64,000 nucleotides of DNA, from NCBI RefSeq assembly GCF_001514115.1, contig NZ_KQ948458.1:375523-439522 (forward strand). The letters run 5' to 3'. The notes below the pieces were generated by a model, which saw nothing but the letters and a program-made list of their open reading frames with translations, was not told the DNA's origin and made no database searches. Below, piece by piece: positions 18,239-27,236 of the stretch. The translations under genes were made by a program, and so were the position numbers. Numbering within the stretch: the stretch's first letter is position 1; each line of letters opens with the position of its first letter. Origin of the DNA: Streptomyces olivochromogenes. Its GTDB lineage: Bacteria > Actinomycetota > Actinomycetes > Streptomycetales > Streptomycetaceae.

Positions 18239-18679
18239 ATGCCGCTGATCCGACTCACCGTTCCGGCCGGTTCGCTCACCGAGGAGGGACGCGAGAGCGT
18301 CCGGAGCGACCTCGCCGCCGTACTGCTGCGCTGGGAGGGAGCCCCCGACACGGCGTTCTTCCGGGCCCAGGCGTGGAGCTACCTGGTCGAGCTGCCCGCA
18401 GGGGCGCAGACCACCGCCGAGGACGACGAACCCCGCTTCCTCGTGGACGTCACGGTTCCGCAGGGTGCCCTGTCCGAACGACGCAAGGCCGGACTGGTCG
18501 AGGACGCCACCAGGACCGTGCTCGAGGCCGCCGGGCTCTCCCGGGCGGAAGCGCTGCGGGTGTGGGTGCTGGTGCACGAGCAGCCCGACGGCACCTGGGG
18601 CGCCGGCGGCTCGGTCATCCGCCACGCCGACCTGGTGGCACTGGCCCGGGAGCACCGGGGGCAGCGCGCCGACGCGTGA
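18239..18679 (+). CDS. Tautomerase family protein
   Basis: A 146-aa protein starting Met-Pro (MPLIRLTVPAGSLTEEG). This exposes the catalytic N-terminal proline of the 4-oxalocrotonate tautomerase superfamily after Met removal. The second half repeats the fold (LVDVTVPQGALSERRKAGL), also with a strand-Pro pattern, giving a fused two-unit tautomerase. AGGGAG precedes the ATG. It belongs to the TetR regulon described above. Confidence 0.82.
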   Translation: MPLIRLTVPAGSLTEEGRESVRSDLAAVLLRWEGAPDTAFFRAQAWSYLVELPAGAQTTAEDDEPRFLVDVTVPQGALSERRKAGLVEDATRTVLEAAGLSRAEALRVWVLVHEQPDGTWGAGGSVIRHADLVALAREHRGQRADA

Positions 18680-18706
18680 ACCGACGTACGTCGTCCCCTG
18701 GTTCAT

Positions 18707-18748
18707 CACCTGCGGCACCTGCGGCACCTGCGGCATCTGCGGCATCTG
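18707..18748 (+). repeat. Tandem 9-bp repeat CTGCGGCAC/T
   Basis: Four to five head-to-tail copies of CTGCGGCAC or CTGCGGCAT between the tautomerase stop and the decayed decarboxylase. It is non-coding in practice and probably marks slippage at the deletion edge. Confidence 0.6.
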
Positions 18749-18774
18749 CCGCTCCGAGTGAACGACTCGTACGC

Positions 18775-19657
18775 CGTACGCCGCTCACCAACGCGCACTC
18801 GCCCGCGATCCTCGTCGACATCGACGCGGACCGCTTCGACGTGACCGGCGAACTGATGTCGCTGGCGGGCAGGATGCAACTGCCGATCGCCGCCGTCAAC
18901 ACCGTCAAGGGGCTCATCGACGAGACCAGCCCGGGAACTGCTCCGCCGGGTCGCCGGCAAGGCTCCGGTCAGGGCCTCCGGACAGTCCCGGCAGCCGCAG
19001 GCCGAGACGCCGCGGGAGCCGAGTGCGGGCGTGATGTACGGCCCGCTCACCCAGGCGGCGTACTGGAGCATGGTGCAGGGCTTCATCCGCGAGGGCGACG
19101 TACTCGTCGCCGAGGACGGCACCTCCGAGGCAGGCTGCCGGGGGCTGCAACTTCCCTCGAAGTGCTCCATCGTCACCCAGGCCGTCTGGGGCTCGATCGG
19201 CTACAGCGTGGGATCGGTCCTCGGCACACTTCTGGCCGCCCCGGAGCGGCGGCACCTGCTCTTCGTGGGTGACGGGTCCTTCCAGCTCACGGCGCAGGAG
19301 GTCTCCTCGATGCTCCGGCACGACCTCAAGCCCATCATCTTTCTGATCGACAACGGCGGCTATACGGTCGAGCGCACCATCTGTGGCAAGCAGGGGCAGT
19401 TCAACGACGTCGCCAACTGGGCCTATGCCGAGCTGCCGAAGGTCCTGCACCCGGGGACGACCGCCCGGACCTTCGTCGTGAGGACGCCGGCCGAACTGAA
19501 GGAGGCGCTGGCGGCCCCGCACGACAACATGATCTTCATCGAGGCGGTCATGGACAAGTACGACGCCCCACAGCTCGTCATCGACTCGGGCCACGGAATG
19601 GCGGAGCTCGACTACGGCCCCCGCGGCCCCCAGCACCGGCCCGGTGTCCAGCTCTGA
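18775..19657 (+). pseudogene. Decayed TPP-dependent 2-oxoacid (indolepyruvate/pyruvate) decarboxylase
   Basis: Two pieces of a roughly 560-aa enzyme. The first (18784-18926) is part of the middle domain, with ILVDIDADRFDVTGELMSLA. The second, one frame over (from about 18932), is the C-terminal TPP-binding domain: LVAEDGTSEAG, GDGSFQLTAQEVSSM with the GDG Mg/TPP motif, and NNGGYTVE-like IDNGGYTVERTI. The whole N-terminal domain and the end of the middle domain are missing. A 208-residue stretch from 19031 is still open but cannot form an active site alone. Confidence 0.85.
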
Positions 19658-19766
19658 CAGGGATCGCTTCGAAATGCCGACGGAGTGCCGTGGTGCCAGG
19701 CTGAGAGGTCCCACGCCGCTCCGGGAGCTCGGCTGACCGGATGGCCTGCCCCCCAAGGAGACCGAC

Positions 19767-20213
19767 ATGGCCGGTGACGCCGTCCGATCCGGAACGGCCG
19801 ATGCCAACCCTCGTCCGTGGCATGCGCCCACATCGAACACCACCGTCTTCGCGGCAGCACTGATGATCTTCGGTGGTGCGATGGCGATCTTCGAAGGAAT
19901 CGCGGCCATCGCCAAGGACGGCCTGTTCATCGCGACGCGCCACTACGCGTTCGAGTTCAGTCTGGTGGGCTGGGGCTGGGTGCACCTCATTCTGGGCATC
20001 GTCATCGTCCTTGCGGGGTGCGCCGTGCTCAGCGGAGCGCTGTGGGCGCGCTTCTTCGGCGTGTCCGTGGCAGGGCTAGGCGCGATCGCCAACTTCCTGT
20101 GGGTGCCGTACTACCCCCTATGGGCCCTGACACTGGTCGCCGTCAACATCTTCGTCGTCTGGGCCCTGTGCACGGGTATGCGCAGAGAGGCCGACGACGA
20201 CCGGGAGACCTGA
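19767..20213 (+). CDS. DUF7144-type small membrane protein
   Basis: A 148-aa protein with four membrane segments. It has the family pattern FGGAMAIFEGIAAI, a short loop, GWGWVHLILGIVIVLAG, and PYYPLWALTLVAVNIFVVWAL. These small proteins are common in Streptomyces and their function is unknown. AAGGAGA precedes the ATG. Confidence 0.82.
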   Translation: MAGDAVRSGTADANPRPWHAPTSNTTVFAAALMIFGGAMAIFEGIAAIAKDGLFIATRHYAFEFSLVGWGWVHLILGIVIVLAGCAVLSGALWARFFGVSVAGLGAIANFLWVPYYPLWALTLVAVNIFVVWALCTGMRREADDDRET

Positions 20214-20236
20214 GCCACGTTTCTGTGGGTGTCCAT

Positions 20237-20653
20237 TCAGAAGGCGCACTGCCACCAACGATGTGGTGAATCGCCGTACGGCACGGCGTCGGGACGTTGG
20301 AGGATCTTCAGATCGAGAGGCCGCACGATGCTGCGGAGCTCGCGCGAGCTCTTCTTGGGGAGAGCGCGGATCGCCAGCTCCAGTAGATCTCGTTCGTCCG
20401 CCGGTTCGGGGCAACAGTCCGTGACGCCGCACCGGTCGCTGAACGGCGAAGGGAGTTGATCCCTTGGTGCCCTTGCGATGGCAGCCCACCGGGTGAGCGC
20501 CTGCTCGATCAGGCCGGGCTGGAGCCGCGTCCGTTCCAACACAATGATCTGTGCTTGAGCTGGGCCGGAGAGCCGACCGATCCTTGAGTAGCTTCGATGT
20601 GCGGGAAAACGCCTGTTGTCCGCCCTGAGGCGTGAGGGGCGCCTACGCGGCAT
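20237..20653 (-). CDS. Conserved hypothetical protein, 138 aa
   Basis: A basic N-terminus is followed by a helical stretch LELAIRALPKKSSRELR and VRPLDLKILQR. I recognise this pattern from unnamed Streptomyces proteins of unknown function. No membrane segment or catalytic motif is visible. It is convergent with the DUF7144 gene and ends 23 bases from it. The start is uncertain. Confidence 0.55.
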   Translation of the reverse strand: MPRRRPSRLRADNRRFPAHRSYSRIGRLSGPAQAQIIVLERTRLQPGLIEQALTRWAAIARAPRDQLPSPFSDRCGVTDCCPEPADERDLLELAIRALPKKSSRELRSIVRPLDLKILQRPDAVPYGDSPHRWWQCAF

Positions 20654-21107
20654 AGCCCTTTCGGTTGTGAGTCATGGCAGCAGTCTGACACGCGCCTGGT
20701 GGCGTACGCAGGTCACTCCAGGAATGGCGGACTCCCCGGTCATGAAGTAATGGCGCCTGCGGCAAGGCGTCGTCGGCCGTGACCGGCCGCACGATGTGGC
20801 ACGGCGGCGGCAGCCGGTCCCTTGCCCAAGGACGCAGGCCCGCTCGACGCAGGCCCGCCGAACGCAGGCCCGCTGGATCTCATGGGTCTGGTCCACTCGG
20901 TGATGCTCGGCAGATCGGGGACACCGACGGCGTCACGGTGTCGTATGTCATCCGGATGCCGCAACGGAAACCGTTTCACCCGTCCGGCCGACCTGGCGTG
21001 CCGTCGGCTGACGGGCCGGGAAGCCTAGGATCCGCCACTAGGGAGAGGGGCGTCGCCCACCCCTGTCTGGCATCGGCGAGCCCACGTCATGACCGGAAGG
21101 AGACGGG
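20654..21107. other. Intergenic stretch with a triple 15-bp repeat
   Basis: No convincing gene. At 20832-20876 there are three head-to-tail 15-bp units beginning ACGCAGGCCCG. The remainder probably holds the promoter of the DUF6230 gene. Confidence 0.55.
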
Positions 21108-21731
21108 ATGCTGCACCGCGCAGGCAGGACCTCCTGGAAACGCTTCGCCGCCGTTCTCGCCCCGAGTGTCATGGCCGCCGCCGCTCTCGGCGTCGGCATG
21201 GCCCAAGGAGCACTGGCCGCGTCGTTCCTCATCTCCGGCCAGAAGTTCCAGGTGGCCCTGGACACTTTGGACGTCCGTGGTCTGAGCATCTACAGCCTGG
21301 TGGACGTGACCAGGAACGGCACCCTCGTGCCGGTCTTCGTCACCGGGGCCAGCCATGCGGAGATCGGCGGGCTGTGCCAGTCCGTGGTGGTCACGATCCC
21401 GGTCCTGGGCCCGTACACGCTGAGGGTCACCGGCGGCGAGCGGAGACGGGTCGAGGCGAAGAACCTGTTCCTCGACGCGACATCGTTGTCGAGCACACAG
21501 GCGAACTTCGACGACCTCGACATCGGTGTGGCGGCGGGAGCGGTCAGCAAGGGCCCGATCAGCCGGGAGGACAGGAAGTCCCGGTTCTTCGATCCCAACG
21601 GCTTTGCCCAACAGGCGGATTCGGCCTTCCTGACCAACGTGCACTTCACCACGGTCGCAGTCTCGGCCGCCACGTTCAACGTCCCGGACCTCGATGTGCG
21701 GCTCAGACAGGGCCACCACGAGTGCTTCTGA
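21108..21731 (+). CDS. DUF6230 family secreted/membrane-anchored protein
   Basis: A 207-aa protein. A signal-like hydrophobic segment (residues about 12-37, ending GALAASFLISGQKFQV) is followed by a beta-rich domain with a Cys in EIGGLCQSVVV, and it ends HECF. DUF6230 genes typically precede a DUF6114 gene in Streptomyces, as here. The function is unknown; the conserved pairing suggests a cell-surface complex. GGAAGGAGA precedes the ATG. Confidence 0.85.
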   Translation: MLHRAGRTSWKRFAAVLAPSVMAAAALGVGMAQGALAASFLISGQKFQVALDTLDVRGLSIYSLVDVTRNGTLVPVFVTGASHAEIGGLCQSVVVTIPVLGPYTLRVTGGERRRVEAKNLFLDATSLSSTQANFDDLDIGVAAGAVSKGPISREDRKSRFFDPNGFAQQADSAFLTNVHFTTVAVSAATFNVPDLDVRLRQGHHECF

Positions 21732-21808
21732 CCCACCGGCACGAAACACGCACCCTCCGCGCCCGCTCGCCGCGTACTCCCGCCCGCCGAACATCACGGA
21801 AAGCCCAC

Positions 21809-22291
21809 GTGTTCTTCGAACGATTCGGCAGGCGCCGGAACTTGCGCGTCGCCGCCACCGCCGCCCGACGCGGATTCAGGACCTGGCGGGACGAACGTCC
21901 CTTCTGGGCAGGGCTGTTCACCTTCGCAGCTGGCTTGCCCATCATCTACTTTCCGTACGCGCACCTGAAGTTCGACGCCATCCCACTGGCACTGTCGACC
22001 TCGGCCGGCGCGGGGTCGCTGATCATCGGAGTTCTGCTCGTGGCCCTGGCCATCTCCCTCTGGTTCCACCAGCAGGTGCGCGTGTTCGCAGGGATCGCGG
22101 TCATTCTGCTTGCCCTCGTCTCGTTCCCCGTCGCCAATTTCGGGGGCCTCCTCATCGGGTTGATTTCCGGACTGATCGGCGGATCCCTGGCCTGTGCCTG
22201 GATCCCTCCGACGGGCGCCGCCGAGTCGCAGCCCGCGGCGAACCCCGCGTCGACGACCATTCCCGCGGGCGAGGACCACGGTGGCGAGTGA
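21809..22291 (+). CDS. DUF6114 family membrane protein
   Basis: A 160-aa protein. The signature FRTWRDERPFWAGLFTFAAG is followed by three or four more membrane segments and a short Pro/Ala tail. The GTG at 21809 has GGAAAG upstream. It lies 77 bases after the DUF6230 gene and overlaps the next gene by 11 bases, so the three form one operon. Confidence 0.85.
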   Translation: MFFERFGRRRNLRVAATAARRGFRTWRDERPFWAGLFTFAAGLPIIYFPYAHLKFDAIPLALSTSAGAGSLIIGVLLVALAISLWFHQQVRVFAGIAVILLALVSFPVANFGGLLIGLISGLIGGSLACAWIPPTGAAESQPAANPASTTIPAGEDHGGE

Positions 22292-23039
22292 CGCCCTGAC
22301 CGGCTGTGCGGCAGGCGGGCCGGAGCCCGATCCCTGCCATCCGAGCGGTGCGGTGAAGAGCCGCCCGGAGCCCGATCCCCGCCATCCGAGCGGTGCGGTG
22401 AAGAGCCGCCCGGCCGGTCAACTGCTGTGGCCTCTCGTCTGCGCGCTGGCCGTGGCCGGTCTCCCCTTGGTCCTGCAGCTCGCCACCCCAGCGGCCTCGA
22501 AGGCGTTGCTCGCCCCCGGCGACATCCGCACGTCCAAGGCACCAGCAGCTTCTGGCACGCCGGTCGCCCGACTGCCGGGCCGTCCGGCGAACGCCCCCTG
22601 GGTGTTGCGCGCCGACAGACTCGTACTCCACGGCAGTGCCTTCCGCGGCGTGGTCACCGTCCGGACTGCGGCCGGGTCCACGCGGGTACTGAAGTTCACC
22701 GCACGGTCGCTGGACTTCGGCGACCTCGACCTGACGGCGGGCCGCGGCCGGGCGGCGATCCGTCTGCGGACCAAGCCCGCGACCACATCCACGGTCAAGG
22801 GCAAGGACGTGGTGACTCTGTACGCCCAGAAGCTGTCCGGCACGCTCGTCGGACTGGGCGGCGCCCCGCTCCCGGCGGACCGCAGTGTCACCGTCACCCC
22901 CGACGCGCTGCCCCCGTGGCTCTCCCACCCCGCTGTTCCCACCCGCACCGTCACCTTCGAGAAGGTGACCGTTTCACAGGTCGCCCAGCTCAGCGGCGAC
23001 ATGTCCATCGCCGGACCGGCCCTCAGCGCGAGGCCGTGA
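22281..23039 (+). CDS. Membrane-anchored hypothetical protein of the DUF6230/DUF6114 operon
   Basis: A 252-aa protein. A cytoplasmic tail with a 15-residue tandem duplication is followed by one membrane segment (LLWPLVCALAVAGLPLVLQL) and a beta-rich extracytoplasmic domain (LRADRLVLHGSAFRGVVTV, VTFEKVTVSQVAQLSGD). The GTG start lies inside the DUF6114 gene, so translation is probably coupled. Its domain looks related to the DUF6230 protein (strand-rich, same kind of motif spacing), but this is weak. Confidence 0.75.
   Translation: MASDALTGCAAGGPEPDPCHPSGAVKSRPEPDPRHPSGAVKSRPAGQLLWPLVCALAVAGLPLVLQLATPAASKALLAPGDIRTSKAPAASGTPVARLPGRPANAPWVLRADRLVLHGSAFRGVVTVRTAAGSTRVLKFTARSLDFGDLDLTAGRGRAAIRLRTKPATTSTVKGKDVVTLYAQKLSGTLVGLGGAPLPADRSVTVTPDALPPWLSHPAVPTRTVTFEKVTVSQVAQLSGDMSIAGPALSARP
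22320..22409 (+). repeat. 45-bp tandem duplication inside a coding region
   Basis: Two 45-bp units encode PEPDPCHPSGAVKSR and PEPDPRHPSGAVKSR. They differ only at the Cys/Arg codon, so the duplication is recent. Confidence 0.9.
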
Positions 23040-23280
23040 GTCCGGCCGTACCCCTGTCCGGCGATCCCGCCGACGGACCCTTTTGCCTGGGCGTGGGCAT
23101 CATGGCCGGCGGCAACCCGGCCACCACGGAGGACTTCCGTATCGGTGAGGCGGGCCGCCGAGCGATCTCGCGCGGCCCAGGGACGGCCCGGCACGGCACT
23201 CTGTCCGAGCCCCGTGGCGCTGTCAGTGCCAGTGGTTATGGTGCGACGGCCATCGAGCGCGACTCATCGGGGGAGGGGCT

Positions 23281-24039
23281 GTGGGAGCCAAAACGGGACT
23301 GCTCGTCTATGCCGACGGCGAGGTGCCGGGCCTGCTGCGACAGGTGAAGGCGGCAGATCTACTGCGGACGTCCGAAATGATGCGGCGCCTATACCCGGGC
23401 TGGGGGATCGAGCAGCTCGCAGGCACGGCACTGGGGAGCGGCGTGTACCCCCCGAAAGGAACGGCGTACGCCGCGAGCTGGCCGGGCGTGGAGATGGTCT
23501 GCGACCAACGGGTAATGATCGACTTCCCGTCCCGGCTTCCCGAGCACCTCGTCGCGGCAAGCGCCGGCCGACGGCTCGTTCTGCACGCCATGCACAGTGT
23601 CGTCGACTGGCTCGCGTTCGCTGTGTGGGAGGACGGGCGCCTGGTCCGCTCCCTGAGTCTGTCGCCGGACAGCGGCATCATCGAGAACATCGGCGAACCG
23701 CTCCCCTTCGAGCTGCCCTACTGGGCGGGGGACCGCCCCGCCGACGTCGTCCCCTGGCCGGACGAGGACGAAGAGCCGTACCCGCTGCCCTTCCACCCCC
23801 TGGAGCTGGGTGAAGACGCGCTACGCGCGCTCTGCGGCTTCGTCCAGGAGGGCCGCCCCGAACCTGACGACATCGACGCATACGCCATCGACCTCCACGG
23901 ATTCCACGTGCGGTTCCCCCACGGGCCTGACCCCGCGGAGGAAGAAGCGGAGTCGCAGAGGATCACGGAAATCATGGGCCCGCCGCGCTTCTACGAGCTG
24001 GGCCCCGATGGCTCGCTGATCGAGTCCGACGGCCCGTAG
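23281..24039 (+). CDS. DUF6928 family protein
   Basis: A 252-aa soluble protein beginning MGAKTGLLVYADGEVPGLLR, typical of DUF6928. It has an acidic middle (WPDEDEEPYPLPFHP) and a conserved DAYAIDLHGFHV segment. Function unknown; such genes occur singly in Streptomyces. The GTG start follows GGGGGAGGGG. Confidence 0.8.
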   Translation: MGAKTGLLVYADGEVPGLLRQVKAADLLRTSEMMRRLYPGWGIEQLAGTALGSGVYPPKGTAYAASWPGVEMVCDQRVMIDFPSRLPEHLVAASAGRRLVLHAMHSVVDWLAFAVWEDGRLVRSLSLSPDSGIIENIGEPLPFELPYWAGDRPADVVPWPDEDEEPYPLPFHPLELGEDALRALCGFVQEGRPEPDDIDAYAIDLHGFHVRFPHGPDPAEEEAESQRITEIMGPPRFYELGPDGSLIESDGP

Positions 24040-24181
24040 CGCACGACCTCCTCGTCCGGGGAGATCTGCCCCGCCACGCAGCGAGCCGGATGCCGGAAGG
24101 TCCTCACCCCGAGACCCGCGTCATCCGTCCACAACCTCCCGAACCTCCCGAGACAGAGCGACCAGCGGGCAGGATGGCCTC

Positions 24182-24604
24182 ATGACAAAACTGTCCGTAC
24201 GGTCGGTCCGTCGCGCCTCCTCTGGTTCAGTGCTGTCGTTGTGGTCACAGGACTCTGTGCTGTCGATCGGCTCAGTGGGTTCGGTGCTGTCCGTGGGGTC
24301 CGTCGGTTCGGCCTTGTCGGTGGGCTCGATCGGAAGCGCCCTGTCGGTCGGCTCGATCGGTTCCTCCCTGTCGCTGATCTCGACCGGGTCGTGGCTGAGT
24401 ACAGGATCGTTGTTTTCCGCGCAGTCGCGGTGGTCGGTGCTGTCCTGGCGTTCCTCTCGCGGTTTCCTGGCCGCGGGAGCGGTAGGGGCAGCGACCGGAG
24501 GCGTCCTGCTGTTGGCCCAGATGCTGTACGGAACGTCAGCTTGGGACGCTGTGACCATTCAGGACCGTTTCGGCTGTTGTCCTGGGCGAACAGCTCGGGC
24601 GTGA
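24182..24604 (+). CDS. Serine-ladder repeat protein with C-terminal membrane anchor
   Basis: A 140-aa protein. Residues about 15-80 repeat with a period of three and six (SVGSVLSVGSVGSALS type), with Ser at almost every third place and Val/Ile/Leu between. The pattern fits a short left-handed beta-solenoid or a stacked serine ladder. After a basic stretch comes a membrane helix (GFLAAGAVGAATGGVLLLAQ). I recall unnamed Streptomyces proteins of this design but no function. AGGATGG precedes the ATG. Confidence 0.7.
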   Translation: MTKLSVRSVRRASSGSVLSLWSQDSVLSIGSVGSVLSVGSVGSALSVGSIGSALSVGSIGSSLSLISTGSWLSTGSLFSAQSRWSVLSWRSSRGFLAAGAVGAATGGVLLLAQMLYGTSAWDAVTIQDRFGCCPGRTARA

Positions 24605-24788
24605 CCTCGTCGCGCAGGGCCGCTTCACCGTGATTCCCCGCTGCTCCGTGACAAGGGCGGCAGGGTCGGGTACCGACGACGACCATGAGTGGACTGAGGT
24701 CTTGGCGTGGGCCTACGGCCTGATAGCACCGGACCCCGCTGAGCGCGCTGCTGCCCTTGGACGAGCTGCGAGACAGGCTCCACAGGGC
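24605..24788. other. Possible gene remnant
   Basis: A plus-strand frame reads WTEVLAWAYGLIAPDPAERAA and continues, one frame over, as LPLDELRDRLHRAHRS. This looks like the decayed end of a helical protein, but I cannot name it. Confidence 0.3.
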
Positions 24789-25271
24789 TCATCGCTCGGA
24801 GAGCCCTGCGGGGAAAGTGAGCCGCAGAACGATCTCACCGTCGTCCATCTCCCCGGTGGGCTCGAACCCGAACTTCTGGTAGAAGGGCCACGGTTCACCG
24901 TCGCCGGGTTCGTAGCTGGTCAACAACTCGGTGGCACCGTCCGCGCGAACCAGAGCGGCGATCTGCGCGAGCGCCTCTTCGCCGATACCTCGTCGCTGGT
25001 ACCGCTTGTCGACGAGGAGGCGCCAGATGAAGTGCCGTCCTTTGAAAAGACCGGTCGGGGGCTTCCACGACAGCATCACGAAGCCGACTGGCTCGTCGCC
25101 GCGGTACACGGCGCGGTACCAGGGATTGGCCTCCGGTTTCTTTGCCGCGTCCTTGAGCGACTTGGACACGGAGGCGACGAACTGCTTCTGATCACGTCGG
25201 ACCCGGAGGGCACGTACGGCATCCCGGTTTACGTCGGTGATCTCCCGTAGGTGCACACCTGAGGACCTCAT
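24789..25271 (-). CDS. GNAT-family N-acetyltransferase
   Basis: A 160-aa enzyme that moves an acetyl group from acetyl-CoA to an amine. Motif A is visible as IWRLLVDKRYQRRGIGEEAL, with the acetyl-CoA loop R-R-G-I-G. The C-terminal PFYQKFGFEPTGEM is motif B. The start is the ATG at 25271 after AAGGGG. The N-terminus (VHLREITDVNRDAVRALRV) resembles the spermidine/diamine acetyltransferase subgroup. Confidence 0.9.
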   Translation of the reverse strand: MRSSGVHLREITDVNRDAVRALRVRRDQKQFVASVSKSLKDAAKKPEANPWYRAVYRGDEPVGFVMLSWKPPTGLFKGRHFIWRLLVDKRYQRRGIGEEALAQIAALVRADGATELLTSYEPGDGEPWPFYQKFGFEPTGEMDDGEIVLRLTFPAGLSER

Positions 25272-25603
25272 GCCACACCCCTTCCGCGTCCGGCAGCCGC
25301 GCCATCCGAACCGATGCGAACCAGGCTGGACGTCTTCGCAGCGTATGCGACACGACCGATCCGGAGCGGGACAGGCACGCCGGACTGCGCCCGCGTCCGA
25401 GGCAGCTCCTGGTGGAGAGCAATTCGGCCTGACGTGGCGATGCTCGTGCCCAGAGCCCAGAGCCCCTTGCCAGGGGTGGGACACCGCACCAGTTTGGAAG
25501 ATCGCGTACGCGGATCGGGGCTGACCTGGCGAGGGCCCCTATGGTCTCTGGGCTGCCCCGGACGTGGTGGGCCGCGAGGGATCCTGGCCTATCCAGCGAG
25601 CTA
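25272..25603. other. Intergenic stretch, nothing recognised
   Basis: No reading frame here looks like protein. It separates the acetyltransferase gene from an IS5 scar and may be part of the scar's flank. Confidence 0.4.
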
Positions 25604-25790
25604 AGTGCCCAGACAACCGCCGTCGGCGACGGTCGTGGTCTTGCCGACGTGGCCTTCGCGCCGGACTCCTCCCGCGCCATGCAGTCGTTGCGGTTGCCAG
25701 GCAGGGGGCGCCCGACCACCACGACCAGGCGGGTGTCGGCGTCGATGACGACCTGGTGGTTGGTGGAGTACCGATAGCTTGCCGAACAAG
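25604..25790 (-). pseudogene. IS5-family transposase fragment (DDE_Tnp_4)
   Basis: About 60 codons of the catalytic core: YRYSTNHQVVIDADTRLVVV (the DADT aspartate region) and VGRPLPGNRNDC. After a frameshift comes VGKTTTVADGG, with the GNRxD and DGGYxG landmarks of IS5-type transposases. Both ends are lost and a stop follows, so it is inactive. Confidence 0.8.
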
Positions 25791-25943
25791 CGAGGACTCA
25801 GCCCGGTGAACGGGGCTATCCAGACGGCTCCGACGCCGTGATCACACCAGCCACATCAAGACCATCTCGTCCGCGACCAGCTGTCACAGGACAGTTATTA
25901 GGCTGAGAGGGTGTTCGAACGCAATACGAGGAGGATGCGGACG

Positions 25944-26669
25944 GTGCTGCCTGCGTACACGGTCGAGGTTGGAACCGAACCGCTGGTCCGTCCGGCGCGG
26001 AACTCGGTGGGAGGCTGGCCCTTCCTCGACCAGGCCCAGGACTGGCCCGAGTGCTTCTGTGGTGAGCGGATGGCTCTGTTCTTCCAGTTCGACATCCCCT
26101 GGGATCTGGAGCCTTTCGGCGGAGACCACCTCCTTGTCTTTCACTGCCGTGCGCACAACGACGCGTCCGACCCCCAGCTTGCTGATGGCCGGCTCGTACC
26201 GAAGTACTGGGACGCTCCGCAGCCGCCCTACCCGGCTCCGTTCTGGCGTGTACTGATCCAGAGCCGCGCGGCGCTGCCGCACCCGGAAGCCGAGCCGTCC
26301 TTGTGCGCGCTGCCGCTGGATCTGCGGCCCTTCGTGGATACCCCCGACGGGGAGGACATAGGGGCCCAGACTTTCAAGGTGGGCGGTACCCCGTCCTGGG
26401 CGCAGTATCCCGAGTACTACAGGTGCGCGTGCGGCGCGGACTTGGTGTACGTCTGCCAGGTTCCTGAGGGTATGGACTTCGCTGTCCACCCCGGCCGGCC
26501 AGAACAGCCCTACAGCGTCAGGGCCGACACCTACTTGCTGTTCCTGGGCAACGAGGTCTACCTGCTTGCGTGCCCGGCCCGCTGCGATCCGGCGGCCATC
26601 TGGCCGGTTAACCAGCACCGACGCGTCAGCAGCACTCAGGCGGCTTGTTCAAGTGCCACATGGCTGTGA
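25944..26669 (+). CDS. DUF1963/YwqG-like hypothetical protein
   Basis: A 241-aa soluble protein. GGTPSWAQYPEYYRCACG resembles the GGxPxWxQ core of DUF1963 (YwqG) proteins, with a CxC-type pair and an early Cys (WPECFCGERMALFFQFD). The GTG at 25944 was chosen because AGGAGG lies nine bases upstream; a GTG at 25911 is in frame too. The 3' end overlaps the convergent gene by 34 bases. Function unknown. Confidence 0.65.
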   Translation: MLPAYTVEVGTEPLVRPARNSVGGWPFLDQAQDWPECFCGERMALFFQFDIPWDLEPFGGDHLLVFHCRAHNDASDPQLADGRLVPKYWDAPQPPYPAPFWRVLIQSRAALPHPEAEPSLCALPLDLRPFVDTPDGEDIGAQTFKVGGTPSWAQYPEYYRCACGADLVYVCQVPEGMDFAVHPGRPEQPYSVRADTYLLFLGNEVYLLACPARCDPAAIWPVNQHRRVSSTQAACSSATWL

Positions 26670-27229
26670 ATGGGAGTGGCCCGCCACATGGCTGCCAGCT
26701 GTGGGTACGACTCCACGAAGCGTCGCATCTTCCCCAGTGCGATAGTCCTGGGTATGCCAATCTCGTCATAGTCGAACCCGGTGTCTTGAAAGCCGAGACT
26801 GTCGACGTCGGACCACGCCGGATCGTCTGCGAAGCACAACTGGAGCTCCACCTTCCAGTACTCCGGCTGCCAGTGTGGATCGTCGCGTTCTTGGCCACCA
26901 TTGACGGCGAGCAGTCGACCGAAGGACAGAGCCGGCCGCTCTTCGTCGCAACTCCATCTCCCCCACTCGACGATGAAGCCGTCGCCGTCGTTCTCGGGGC
27001 CCTCCGCACCTTCGATTTCGTTCTGAAGAAACTCACCGAACGCGTCCCACGCCGCAGTGACGTCACGTACGGCATCCGGTTCGACACCTTGCTGTCGCAA
27101 GGCCTGCTTGAACGCCTCGGCGCTGGACCGCCATGGGATGGGCATGCGGGATGCTAGCGCGTTGTCGGGGGTGAGGGTACGGAGGCGTACGACAATGCCA
27201 TGGCTGAGGTGCTCAACAGCATCTTCCAT
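26636..27229 (-). CDS. Hypothetical protein, 197 aa
   Basis: Acidic soluble protein with a plausible fold (IVVRLRTLTPDNALASRMP, EYWKVELQLCFADDPAWSD). No family is recognised. The ATG at 27229 lies seven bases after the stop of a small membrane-protein gene, so the two are probably co-transcribed. Could be an immunity-like or regulatory partner of that gene (speculative). Confidence 0.6.
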   Translation of the reverse strand: MEDAVEHLSHGIVVRLRTLTPDNALASRMPIPWRSSAEAFKQALRQQGVEPDAVRDVTAAWDAFGEFLQNEIEGAEGPENDGDGFIVEWGRWSCDEERPALSFGRLLAVNGGQERDDPHWQPEYWKVELQLCFADDPAWSDVDSLGFQDTGFDYDEIGIPRTIALGKMRRFVESYPQLAAMWRATPIHSHVALEQAA

Positions 27230-27236
27230 GGTGGCT

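Noticed and set aside
20832..20876. Pentapeptide-repeat protein reading (AGPLD units)
   Set aside because: Only three units, no hydrophobic core pattern, no homologous flanks; treated as a DNA repeat.
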